A stretch of DNA of 64,000 nt from Plasmodiophora brassicae (lineage: Eukaryota; Endomyxa; Phytomyxea; Plasmodiophorida; Plasmodiophoridae). The stretch covers positions 1,302,001 through 1,366,000 of the forward strand of contig JASFAU010000003.1 of assembly GCA_039704465.1 (NCBI GenBank), read 5' to 3'. Shown here piece by piece: positions 10,088 to 22,819 of this stretch (the first letter of the stretch is position 1; every line of letters begins with the position of its first letter). The position numbers and the translations under genes were made by a program. Under the pieces are notes generated by a model, which was not told the DNA's origin, did not search any database, and worked only from the letters and a program-made list of their open reading frames with translations.

Positions 10088-10310
10088 CGCCCAGATTGGT
10101 GGGACCGTGAAGGCTCAGACTCACTGTGGATCTGTCCATGGGAGGCTGCTCTTGAATGATACACGTTTCCTTTTGACGTTTCTACCACAATAAAGTCACT
10201 GACGCTAATCCACTACAGTGCACGTATCAGGACGTCCGACGGGCGTGCTTACACGTTTGAAACAATAGATATTGTACAGATTCGGACCCATCTTCGAGTA
10301 CGGTAGTACA

Positions 10311-13122
10311 TCATGCCTGCAGGTACATCCGGACGCTAAGCAACCGCCACGGATTGCAATAGTCGACCGGGCTTACCTCTTCATCAAAGAACTTGTTAAG
10401 CATCTGCTCGAGAACGTTGTCATGGTATTTGATGTACTTGCCCGGATGGCTTGAAAATTCAACCTTCGCGAAGCTGGGCACACGCATCAGAAGTCGATAT
10501 TGCGAATGCCAACCAATACGTGAACAACGGACGTTTGCAGGAAGGTTCGGTATTTCGGAATGATGAGTTCGACGTTTGCGTTGCGAAGTTGGCTTCGCAG
10601 GTCTGGGTCGGGTACAGAAAACTGCTTTTGAGCGCTGTATAGTTCCTCGAAGACGGCGTTAAAGCCCTGTACACGCGCTTCAGAACGCGGACTGCCCAGC
10701 AACAGGTATCACCAATACCGAGAAGCTCTGTTTGATCGCCTTTTTCTGAGATGTGGCCAGCGGTGTCGACACGACCAGGTCGTCACGTTTTTCGATGTAA
10801 GCTAGCAGCTTGGTCCATCTGGATAATCCTTAGAAAGCGTGGGGAGGGGTATTACGACACAATTACGTCGCAAGTTTGTAGCAATCAAACGAGAGCTTGT
10901 ACCGCTGATCGATATCAGCAATGACACGACTATTCTCGCCGATAGCATTTAGCAGCTCGGGCGAAGATCGAATGTTCTTCAGGATGTAGTGCGCGTTATT
11001 CAACGAGAAAATGTGCATCAGGCTAAACATAACATCAACTCATGCGGCACACTTCAGATCCCGTCACAACGTACCTGGTGTTCTTGTACGACTTTGCTTT
11101 CTGTTCCAAGCTGCACGGCTACGTCTCAGTCCAGCCAGGGAAAATATGCGAGGTTGAATTGCAAACCTCGAGTCTAAAGCGACAAGAAAATCACAGATGG
11201 CGGACTCGGTCTTCGTTACGCTGCTGGGACTCCCTGGTGATGGCGTTGCCACGCAGATCTCCATCGTCGTACTATGTGGAAATCAGAGGGGTTGCCTGGA
11301 TGCATACATTCTGGTACCGGTATTCAAAGAATCGGGTGATAAAGTTCATCGTCTGTACGGTGATAGGGTCGTATCCTATAACAAAAGTAAGCGAACACAA
11401 CATGAAAACCAGACGTCCCATACGACCTCCGTCAATCGGGAACTGCTGCTTAGAATACGAATGAGCGATCTTTTCCTTGCGGTACTCTATTGCCTTACGG
11501 ACGCCTTCGGCTAAGTGCCTTACGACATCCCCAAGCGACCCCGGTCCCTTAGAAACACAGTGATTAACGTGGAACGCCATGCGAGGACGGGCAGTAAACC
11601 TTCGAATGATGTTGGGGTACCAATTTGGTCAGGTTATCCAAAATGTCAAGGAGAATCAGTACTTTGCTGTCCGATTTCTTGTTCAGCAACTCTTGTGCCT
11701 CCTTAGTAACATTTTCTAACAAGCTGCACACAAGCCAATTCAGAACGATACACGTGACCTTGCAATAACGTTTCTGCCAACCTGTTAGTGATTGTTGCGA
11801 TACATGACTGTATGTCGGCATCGCCCAGCTTTGTGAATTCAAAAAGATCAGTAATGAGCTTGCGTTCCAGCTACACAAGTGTCAGATCCTTAGCGCCGAC
11901 ATAGGGTACGAGCAGTTCGTACCTTGGTGAGCCAGAGGAAGAACTGAATGTACTTGATAAAAGGATGGGATCCTTTCTCATACTGTTCTTGTCCAGACTT
12001 CTTTTTCACTCCCATTAACCGGCTCTTGACCTTCTGGGCCATTCGCAGGCTGTCCCGCCTACAACCACAATGAGCACTGGTAACGACTCCCGGCAGGAGC
12101 GATCATACTCGACAGCGGATTCAGACAGCGACTGGGACGACGAGCTGCCCGCGCTGGCTGTATCCAGCGACGTCTTCAAATTATCTGACCGGATTTGGAT
12201 GAGCCGATTCAAGAAAAGTTCAGTGCTCTTGCACTTCTCCAGGCAAGCGGCTAGTACGCCAAGCTGGTTCAGGGTCGCATGCGACATCTGACGTAATCAG
12301 AGATAAATTGCGGGGAACATGCAATCGTGAACGTCAGAGTTACGGGCTGAAAATCATCGGGAAGTGGCCAGGGAAGCTGACTGAAATCGATGGACTTGCT
12401 TTCTGTTTCAATAACTCGTTTGAACTCTGCTTCGCAAACCTAAATCACGACGTTGAGACGAACGACGTTGAGAAGAACTCAGCCAGCGCTTGTCAAGGAT
12501 GCCAACCTTGACAGATTTCTTTGACAGGGATGCGCACGAGCGCTGGTACTTTGTCGCGTTCGCAATTGATTGGTGGGCATCGAAGAACGCGGCAGCTTCA
12601 TTAATTCGATTAACCTGTTCCAGGAATTGTTGAGGCTCTTGTCGCACCGACCTGGAGAACAAACACGTGATCCAGTGAATCCCAGCGTATTCATGGTCTC
12701 ATTCCGTCAACCGTACCTTTCGTCGATTGTCGATTCGTCGATCTGTGAAGTGGCACAGTGACGTTGCAGCAGATCGACTTCAGCGATCGTCCTATCAATA
12801 TCTGCACGGCTTGGTCAGCAGCAACGCACCAGAACGACACGCACAGCACATGCTTCTTTGCGCTAGCGTCAGGCTTTGGGTCTGCTTGTGAATCGGTATC
12901 ATCGTCGCCTCGAGGTCCACAAGGCGCCGCTCGAACACGTCCAGCACATCGCACTACGGTACCGACCATTGTCACCCGACGGCAGACACGGCACAGGGCA
13001 CCAACACGGCCGACCATGTTATCCGTCAGGCGCTGACAGCCCGTCAGCCCTTGGTTAATTTGTGCGATCTTCGCCTCGAGCCGCTTGATCGCCGCGGCTG
13101 GCGCACGGTCCTGATCGCCCAT
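10311..13122 (-). CDS. EXOC7: Exocyst complex subunit Exo70
   Basis: Subunit of the exocyst, which tethers secretory vesicles to the plasma membrane; Exo70 binds PI(4,5)P2 through its C-terminus. It is split by many short introns. The N-terminal exon (ATG 13122) reads 'LEAKIAQINQGLTGCQRLTD' and continues with 'DVFERRLVDLEATMIPIHKQ' and 'IDRTIAEVDLL', the family's first helical bundle. Further exons give 'PQQFLEQVNRINEAAAFFDA' (about 12600) and 'LLDILDNLTKLVP' (about 11640). The diagnostic C-terminus is 'FNAVFEELYSAQKQFSVPDP' with 'LIIPKYRTFLQ' (10510-10650), then 'GKYIKYHDNVLEQMLNKFFD' (10395-10450). Identity is firm; internal splice sites between 10700 and 12500 were not all resolved. The last residues after 10390 may be exon or intron. 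Confidence 0.85.
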
Positions 13123-13337
13123 GCCGATTCCGACGGCAACAGGTGTGCCGCCTTCGTCGACCGGCGAATGCTATTTTTGCCATGCTGCCGACACGGTTTC
13201 ACTTTCAGTGTTTACGTCCCCTTCTCCTGCCAGACCTATCCCTGGGAGCGTCCACCCGCGGCACCGCGTCATTGTGTGCGGGTTTGCGTCGTGCAAGTAC
13301 TTACCTCGGCAAACAGACCGCCGCCTACGCGAGCCAG

Positions 13338-14805
13338 ATGACGGGGATTCCTGATCCAGTCGGGCACGTCGAGATGTTGACAACAATTCACCCGACCAGC
13401 GCCAGCAGCCATGCACGGGGGCGGCCGACGACGATCGCACTGCACGGCCTGGATCTGTTCAGTGGCCCGGTGCACATCAGCATCCACCGGTTCTACCGCC
13501 GTCCGCAAACGGATCTGGACGTCGTCCGCCGCCTGAAGTCGTCCCTTGCCAGAGCGCTGGGTCTGTACCCGCCCGTTGCTGGAACTGTGCGAGCCGACGG
13601 GACCGGCAAGCCGTACATCGATATGAGGGTCGAAAATCGCCTGGGGACCCCGTTCTTGACCGCGACGAAAGATACACCGTTTGCTGGGGATACGGATGAC
13701 CTGTCTCCTCGGCCTGCTGTGTTTCTACCACCACCTGCTAGCGCTTTAGCAGTCAAAGTAACCCAGGTACGCGCTTCGGCCTCGAGATTGCTACCACCAC
13801 TCAACATTGGAATGGCTTGCATGACGAGTTGGATAGTTTTCCTGCGGCACGGTCGCTGTAGCCGCCTCCATGCACCACCAAGTGACTGACCTACGCGGGT
13901 TCGTTGATTTCCTTGAAGTGTGGGCTCAAATTGCGCGAGGCGAAATTCCCGACTGCTCGAAAATTCCTGACGATTGGTCTCATACTCCTGGTCGCTTCTT
14001 CGCTGCTGCGACGTCTTCGGACGTGTCAATGCCAACCCCTCCGCCACCATTCGCGGTCCTTCCTGCACCGTTAGACGCATTACCTTCGCTCCCACCTTCC
14101 GCGATCACCAGATGGAAATTCACCCCAGATGCCGTTGCACGTCTGAAGTGTGATTTGTCGCCCTCGCATTCGGCGATGCATGGCCTGTGGATTTCATCAG
14201 GTGACGCCCTTTGTGCTCTTCTCTGGGGCGCCGTTGCTCGCGCTCGTGACACTGCTAATGTCTCGAGACAGCAGGTCTCTGGTGATGATCAAACCGAAGT
14301 ACTTGCGCTGGCTGCGGATGGACGTGGCAGAGCTCCTCAAGGCGACATCGGCGGACGATACTTTGGAAACCTCAACGCCCTTTGCGCTGCAAAGGCTCCT
14401 CGACTTGATCTGTTGTCGGCCACTAGCGGCTCAGCTTCTCGTGTCGCCCTCGGGATCCGAAATGCGCTGAACGTTCAACTTGCGCCCGAAGCTGTCGCCA
14501 GCAAGATCTCGTTCTTTGAAGATCCTGCAAATACTGAGCCTCCTGGCCGAATCGTCTTCGCTGCCGATGTCGTGGGGACGAACTGGTGTCAGGCTCATCT
14601 AGAGAGTACCAAATTCGACTTTGGATGGGGAAAGCCGTTTGCTGCGACGTCGGGTGGTGGTCCACTGCCAGCGGGATTTTTCCGACTTCTGCAAGGGGTG
14701 GATTCTGGGGACATCACTGTGACACTGACCATAGAAGAGGAAGCGGCACATGCGTTGAAACGCGACGTACTATTGAACCAATACGCGGATCTTGTCTCTG
14801 GATAG
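13338..14805 (+). CDS. BAHD-family acyltransferase
   Basis: CoA-dependent acyltransferase of the plant/fungal BAHD (Transferase, PF02458) type, which moves an acyl group from a CoA thioester to an alcohol or amine. The catalytic HxxxD is present in 'MHHQVTD' (about 13870) and the structural DFGWG motif in 'FDFGWGKP' (about 14625). Exon 1 starts at ATG 13338; exon 2 begins near 13838, where 'FSCGTVAVAASMHHQVTD' restores the usual F-x-C-G-G-x-HHxxxD order. The intron is about 13769-13837. Length (about 460 residues) is typical. Substrate is unknown. The gene diverges from Exo70 across about 215 bases. The family is patchily distributed outside plants and fungi, so transfer is possible but unproven. 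Confidence 0.88.
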
Positions 14806-14998
14806 GGATCGGATGAGGGCTTCAGCGAAATTCGAAATACAACCCTCGTGCTCCTCGTCCAGGTTTCTTATAAACTTATGCGGCAGTATATTGGCGAGAA
14901 AGATGCACGAAGTGGATATGCGCTACATAGGTTGGAGACTTTGAGGCCGGAATGGAGCGCAGCCACCCGTTCGCCTAACGTCATAGACGTGTGAAGTT

Positions 14999-15476
14999 AT
15001 GGTGCTGGAGGCCAGCGAATCGGACCATCAGATCAGGCCGTCGTACAAAGCAAAGTATGTGAAGCTGTCAAGAAGGTGCTGGGTTTTCGCTCACATCAGT
15101 GCTCCAGGTTCAAGCCAGCCTCGGTGAAGCAGGTGATCCTCGATGTTCTCAAAACGCGTCTCCAGTCGGAGTCGTACAACCAGGATACGACTCCAGCGCT
15201 GACACGTGAGATCGCTGATCAGATCAAGAGCGAGTTGCGAAGTAAGCGAGATTTCAGGATGGGTTAGGCCTTGCGGGTTGACACTCTCCTCTAGAGATGA
15301 ACTTGCCCAGGTACAAGTTCCTCGTTCAAGTCATTATCGGCGAGCAGCGCGGCGCTGGCGTTCGCATGGCGTCGAGGTGTTTCTGGGATCCAGAAAGCGA
15401 TGGGATGGCAACGGATACCTTCATCAACGATACGATGTTCTGTACAGCAACTGCCTGGGGCATCTACTTATACTGA
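14999..15476 (+). CDS. DYNLT: Tctex-type dynein light chain
   Basis: Dynein light chain of the Tctex1 family, a component of cytoplasmic or axonemal dynein that joins cargo to the motor. Three exons. Exon 1 starts at ATG 14999 ('SYKAK'); exon 2 gives 'FKPASVKQVILDVLKTRLQ' and 'PALTREIADQIKSELR'; exon 3 gives 'RYKFLVQVIIGEQRGAGVRM' then 'ASRCFWDPESDG' and ends 'TATAWGIYLY' before the stop at 15474. Introns are about 15056-15109 and 15241-15295. The GEQRGxGVRMxxRCFWD signature and the terminal YLY are strong. This fits an organism with dynein-based transport or a flagellate stage. Confidence 0.9.
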
Positions 15477-15536
15477 CAGGGGTCGTATAAGTAGAACAGT
15501 GGCACGATTGATTTAACAATGAAGAAACGGTTGTTA

Positions 15537-16393
15537 TTACAGTTTGGACTTGAAACGCATGCCAACGTGCAGTCCGTTGGAATGAAGCTGGGGAGGAATC
15601 GGATCCATCCGCATGACGGATTCCGATTCGGGCCATGGACCGATCGCAGAATCGATAGTCAGCTGTTCCCACTGATCCTTCCAATCAACAGCCTTCATAA
15701 ACATTTTCTTCCAGGCGTCGTTCAGTTCCTGCGGGAACGTTCCATGAATCCACACGCTTATACAGTTCGACGAAACGCACCGCTTCGATAAACTCTTCCA
15801 GCTTTTTCTGCAACCCAAACTGATTGAACGAAATTCGAAAGAGCTTATAGACGAAGAGCGTGGGCGTGGGCGATATATTCGCGCGTATCAGCCTTCTGAC
15901 AGCAATCTCGTTCGAATCTAGGCCAAACACCTACACACGGAACTAAGAAGCGCAGACGGACTGTAACGCCACGCCCGACAATACGTTCTGAAGATCGCTC
16001 TTGTCGGAGAAGAATGCATCAATAGATATAGACAGCCTTCCTGATAGCATTGGGCACGCGACGATGCTTCGAATACGAGGCCATTCAATGAAACATCGCT
16101 CAATGGTCTGTACGCCATTCGGAACGAGTTTGAGTGCCCATTCGGGAACAATCTGCAATGTGTACTGTCGCTCCACGAAATAGCACGTGTCCCCAGCGTG
16201 ATTTCTATACCGGCATCGGCGGACAACTTTCATCTGGCAGGGCGGTTTCAGCAGGACCATCGTCCGTCGGAACCGCTCGACCTACCTTCGTGTGCCTGTG
16301 TTCATCCACATAGCGTGTAAATGAATACAAGTACGCCGGGAGAGCCTGGTCGGCAGTACAGGGGACGCCAACCCTCATCTCGGTGAGACGCAT
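15537..16393 (-). CDS. Unrecognised intron-containing gene
   Basis: Several short frames on the minus strand read as exons of one protein. They begin 'MRLTEMRVGVPCTADQALPA' (ATG 16393), then a block with 'CYFVERQYTLQIVPEWALK' and 'IERCFIEWPRIRSIVACPML', then 'RRLIRANISPTPTLFVYKLF' and 'LEEFIEAVRFVELYKRV', ending with 'DWKDQWEQLTIDSAIGPWPE'. Introns appear near 16210-16290, 15920-15945 and 15770-15790. I do not recognise the family. The alternating hydrophobic strands followed by a long helix loosely resemble lipid-transfer folds, but I would not name one. Confidence 0.4.
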
Positions 16394-16596
16394 GGCACCT
16401 AGGTAGAGCTCCGTTGAGGATCAGGCTGGTCGACTACTTAGAAATCCTCGGGACCAACAACATTTCTCCGCCACGGCCCCCGCAACCTCAGACTGTTCCA
16501 CTGTACCCTGACACGATGCTATTTCGACATACCCAGCATGATTGTGCAGAAGCGTATGGGAGATCTGTGTATGCGAACCAATGGCAAGGCCGGCGG

Positions 16597-18385
<1,789 letters not shown>

Positions 18386-18704
18386 CGCGCGGACAGCAAA
18401 ATCTCGTGTGACCTTTTCCGGACAGTTGTGCTGATCTTTTGACCAGTCAGCAGTCCGGAGCACATTCGCGCTCGTGCTGACGCCTAAAGTCACCTGCTAT
18501 GACGTTGTTGAACTGATGGTATTGTTTTCGGTGCCGTTTCAAGTTAGCTATCGGACAAGAACTCGGTTTTATCACTTGCCGAGCGTCGACTCGCTCAGTA
18601 TGTCTTCTTGATGAGGATGACAGGCGGGAAGGCAATACCTGTCGCCAGCAACGGCAATCACAATACCTGACATGCAGACGAATTACAGCTAGCAAACACT
18701 AGGT

Positions 18705-19195
18705 TCATTTTCGTAGACTACCGAGAATGAAAGCAGAGAAATGAGCGACTGTTGTGAGTCCATCTTCCGTTGCAAAATAGTACGCCCAGACAGCAGAAGT
18801 AACGAAGACGTAAGTCAAGGATTTCAGTGCCGGGAAGCGATGCCGGTCGAAGAAGCAGTACGTCCCAACCAGTGCTGACCATACAATCGACACGCCTGTA
18901 CAATCGACGCCTTCGAAACTAATAAGACGTGTGCCCCCTGGACGAATGCCACAGGCAGATTACCGATGCAGAGTGTCACTTGATACAGGAGAAGCGCGAC
19001 CGTCTCGAAGATAATGAAGGCAGAGTACATGCACCTCGGTCGGCGACGGCTCTCTTGTATAGGACTTGGAGGGCGGTTGACAGTCAGGCAAGCATATAGG
19101 GCGACGCAGCACATGACGTAGTTGATGACAATATCAATGTTCGACCCCTGATACGACAGGATTTGCCAGACGGTATGCCAGACCGGTTCCTTCAT
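18705..19195 (-). CDS. Small multi-pass membrane protein, unknown
   Basis: ATG at 19195. Exon 1 contains two hydrophobic segments ('DIVINYVMCCVALYACLTV' and 'FIIFETVALLLYQVTLCIG'). After a short intron near 18900-18940, exon 2 adds 'SIVWSALVGTYCFFDRHRF' and 'LTYVFVTSAVWAYYFA', ending 'FILGSLRK' with a C-terminal KxxK-like basic end at 18705. About four membrane segments in total. I do not recognise the family. Confidence 0.5.
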
Positions 19196-19672
19196 GGTGG
19201 ATCGGCTCCAGCACGACCTGTCAGAGTGCGCAGTGCAGCCCGGACTCCGGAGACCTGACTTGTCCCTGACACCTGACTGAACAGCGCGGCCGCGCCGCTC
19301 GTCACCTACAGCGTTTATTGCTAGACCTCGACGCCTACCTATGTGGGTACTCCAGGAAGCCTGGATGATAAGGTCGGCTCCGATTAGCAGACGTCCTATG
19401 AACGGTCAACAGTACACGACTATAGTCGTGCACTCCATCTGGCATCAGCTTATTGGATCCAACCTTATTATCCAGGCGTCCAGGAGTAGGTCTCGGCGGT
19501 GACGGAGCGTGCAGATTACGTGCGTAGCCCGTTAGAGCCTGCGTCGGACCCACACCATGCGTAATTCCTAACCGCCAATCCACGCCGAGGACCTTAGTTG
19601 TCCTGCACCTATGACAGGGCTCATGCGAACTGGCCGAGTGAAATGCACATGTATTAGCTGGGAGAGAAAGCA
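19196..19672. other. Intergenic, no gene seen
   Basis: No supported coding region or RNA between the small membrane protein and signal peptidase subunit 2. Short reading frames here lack family resemblance. Confidence 0.4.
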
Positions 19673-20378
19673 TCATTTTGTCTTCTTCGATGCAGATGTG
19701 TGATACAGCTCCAGAACCTCGTTGAGCCGATCAAAGAACTTGACCTGGAGGAACTGCCCGTCAACAGTGAAGAACTCGAAAACAGACAGCGCCTTCGTGA
19801 TCGGCTCGAGGACCTTGGTCGCTTGCGCGTAAGGGCGACTGCAAATGCTCACAGTGTACATCGGTTGCAAGCGAGGCATCTCAGACGACAAGGACAGTCC
19901 TGGAGCGACCTTCCCAAGTTGTTGAATTTGATCCGGGGTACGAGACTAATAAAACGTGAGTTGAACATTGCAAGTAGGAAATGCGACATGATATACAGTT
20001 CGAGGCTTCGTTGACAGCAAGCAGTTCTTCCCATAATGCATTTTCAAGAAGTTGAGGAGCCCGACACATACGGCGAATCCAGCCACACAGAGGATCACAT
20101 ACATCCGTTTGCCGGGGAACTCCAGGAAATGCCCAACAACTGCCAATACGACAGCAATGACGGAGATTACAGAGTTCAACGCGAACGGAACGTAGTCCTC
20201 CTCGTATCCCTTCTGCGTGATAAACTACGGCAGATATCGACGGATCAGTAACGGGCCCTGTATAAATCACAAATCCCAATTCCCCAACCAGGACGGCTTG
20301 GTCGTCCAGCACATGCTTGATTGCCAACGTGTCAGTCAGGTCTAGTGGCGGCACGACGTTGTCGTCAGCAGACGCCAT
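19673..20378 (-). CDS. SPCS2: Signal peptidase complex subunit 2 (SPC25-like)
   Basis: Accessory ER membrane subunit of signal peptidase, which links the complex to the Sec61 channel. Three exons. Exon 1 (ATG 20378) gives 'DTLAIKHVLDDQAVLVGELG'; exon 2 has two membrane helices ('LNSVISVIAVVLAVVGHF' and 'MYVILCVAGFAVCVGLLNFL'); exon 3 gives 'MPRLQPMYTVSICS' and 'EFFTVDGQFLQVKFFDRLNE', ending in a lysine-rich tail. Helix spacing and the 'YP/PRxxPxYT' block match SPC25. Introns are about 20228-20272 and 19883-19999. Length about 190 residues is normal. Confidence 0.85.
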
Positions 20379-20849
20379 CGCGACAGAGAGCGTACGGACT
20401 TCTGCAACTCGGCAAGCGCGGCTTTCGCGAAACCTGCCCTACTTCGTATCGGCTGTCGACTCTCGACTTTCAGTGTCATGCCACAAGTGTCAGCTGCGAA
20501 CTGCCACGCCCTTCTGAACCATCGGTGGATGTCATTCGAACCGAAATAGGTATTGCGTTCTATTGTGGTTATGCAACAGTATCTGTTTGGCGACACCTGT
20601 AGAAGTGTCCTCCGGTGTCACGAGTCACGACCGCGACGACAGATGATCTTTCATTTGACAACCAACCATCGTCCGTTCAGTATCATTGCGAATAGGCTGC
20701 ACGAGTATGGAACACAGTTGACCTGCGACATCGCACCGTGCTCTGCCCGAGCCGCGCAGGCGAGCCAATTTGTAAAACCGGGCCCTGAACTCGCGCGGGG
20801 TGCCGCGCAGACCGCTGAAGGCCTGAAGCGTTTCTTGGTGAGTCGATCG

Positions 20850-21410
20850 ATGTCTCTGGGGAGTTCTCAAGTTTGGGTCGTCTGGATTGCTGTCATCGTG
20901 TTCTGTGGTAGCGCCACGAGCGTTCCGCAGCGTATTCGTACGCCGTATGACGACGCTTACCGCTCGCCTTCGCGATGCCGCTTGAAGCGCCCTGGAATAA
21001 TGATGTCTATCGGTCCGTCATCAAGCGACATCCCTCGCGGCCAGGAAGCTTTGAAGAATTCAAATAAGTGGGGCAGTACGGGTGGGATCACTGACTCAGC
21101 AGCTGGCCGTCACCGAACTTGGCCTGTCGCTCGCGAAGGTCGTGGTCAGCATCTGATTAGCGATCCGGGGGCGAAATATCAATCCAACATGGGATGCTAC
21201 GCGCAAAGCGACAGGCTAGACAAGATGTACAACGACATCAAGACAATGTGCATGTTACGTTTGATCCTCGATGGCCACGCTGGTCATCGTGTTCGGCCGC
21301 GCCACGCGAATCGCCCCAAATCGTCCAAGAACGGGTCATGTTCAGCGGAGGCATGCTACGAGAGCAATGAGACCGATGGTGACTGGGTTGTCGTAGGCGA
21401 AGTCGCCTAG
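20850..21410 (+). CDS. Small secreted protein, unknown family
   Basis: I chose the ATG at 20850 because it starts a textbook signal peptide ('MSLGSSQVWVVWIAVIVFCG') likely cleaved after 'SATS'. The remaining 160 or so residues are hydrophilic, carry several cysteines ('SRCRLKR', 'GCYAQ', 'TMCML', 'GSCSAEACYE') and have no recognised domain. The open frame extends upstream of this ATG but looks non-coding there. A secreted, Cys-containing, family-less protein of this size is what candidate effectors or cell-wall proteins look like; the function is not shown. Part of the frame could be an intron. Confidence 0.45.
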   Translation: MSLGSSQVWVVWIAVIVFCGSATSVPQRIRTPYDDAYRSPSRCRLKRPGIMMSIGPSSSDIPRGQEALKNSNKWGSTGGITDSAAGRHRTWPVAREGRGQHLISDPGAKYQSNMGCYAQSDRLDKMYNDIKTMCMLRLILDGHAGHRVRPRHANRPKSSKNGSCSAEACYESNETDGDWVVVGEVA

Positions 21411-21789
21411 CTTTCCTTCCAGGGATTCTCCTCAAGGCGTCATCTAATGTACACTAGGATTGAGTAACAGATAAATGCGGGTGATGAAGTTTGGCAAACT
21501 TAGTATTCCCTGACACAGTCGCGCATCGAGCATACCCCTTAATCCATGCATGCACTGTCAGCGTTTGATCATTCCAGCTTAATGACACCCTGCCGGAATG
21601 CATGACACCAGCCCCGTTATCCACAGATTAACTGTACCATTGGAGTACAAGGCTTTGGAATAATTCACTTACCCTTTCACAGGATTCGTGAGAAACACTG
21701 TAGCTCCAGCTGACCTACCTTGGCTTCGCGTGTGACGCCCACCTCGTGGGTCGTCATCAGCGCTGATAGTTGACCATTCAGGTATGTAA
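21411..21789. other. Intergenic, no gene seen
   Basis: AT-richer stretch between the small secreted protein and the uncertain minus-strand gene. No supported feature. Confidence 0.4.
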
Positions 21790-22563
21790 TTAACCAACTG
21801 AAGCACGGAGATACCTAAAGACGTCCAGGACGTGAGCAACATCGGGATCGTGTTTCGGAGGTAGGTCCCGCTCTTCAGAGTTTGAGCGCTTCTGAGGACC
21901 GCGTACTGCTTTCAGAAGTGCACAGTAGCGAGCCTTGCTCAGGTATCCTGTGCGCTTAGGGACCTCTGTCAAAGTATTTCCCAGGCGAGCATTCGTAGTA
22001 ACACAGGTCAAGCTCGATGGAGGTAAACGCCAGCAGTTCAGGGCCGGATACCTGGACCCAGAGACAAACCTGTTGGTAAACTCAAGCATTGGCGCCAGGA
22101 ACTGTGACGAGAGCCTGGTTTTCGTGCGCGTTACATGCGCTTCTTCACGTGTCAACTGTTATATCTCACGATGCCCGGCCATGAAGTGGTCGTCCAAATC
22201 TTTCAGGCGGTCGACGACCTCCATTGCCTCGTTGTTTAGCTGATAAGAGCAATACGTCCTACACCATCCATAGAATGGGGTCCCTGGTTGTGAACCGAAT
22301 GGTACTTCGCTTTTGTCTGTATGGTAGTGGCAAGCTGGCCAGTCACAACCCCGTTGCCTGCCCGTGCCAAGGGTCACTACAGCAACGAACACACAGCGTT
22401 CCGGCCCCATTTCGTGCATCCGACACCTGATCCATTGGGCAGTCGTACGGTCGTGCTTGCTAGCTTCTGGCTCCGAGGCAGCCGCTACTTCCTCGTCGCA
22501 TTGTTCTGCCGGACGAGTCCAGGACTGGATTATCCTTCTGATGATCGTTGCCTTCAACACTAA
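21790..22563 (-). CDS. Uncertain gene, possibly two or more exons
   Basis: Two adjacent minus-strand frames (22159-22716 and 21790-22155) could be exons of one protein. The first, from 'MVLVLKATIIRRI', ends 'AMEVVDRLKDLDDHFMAGH', which faintly recalls the 'L..RI..L..H...H.KD' helix of ribosomal protein bS15. The region after it does not continue that match. The second frame contains 'EVPKRTGYLSKARYCALLKA' and 'DPDVAHVLDVFRYL'. I do not recognise it. A shadow origin is not excluded. Confidence 0.25.
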
Positions 22564-22819
22564 CACCATGGTGAACGTCGAGACTGAAGTATTGCCGAAC
22601 CGACACGAGCGCGTCGAACATGATCTCGGGCAGGGGCGGGGGCACGGCCCGGTTGGGCGAAGTTTCGTCCCATGGCTAAGAGTACTGGCATGATTATGTA
22701 TATGCAAGGAATGCAAAAGGGTATACAGGATTCAGCAGGTACTGACGTGAGCGGCCATTGAGCACAGGCGAATTACACAGATGAGTAACGCATTCCCTAC
22801 GCACAACTGAGAGTGTGAA

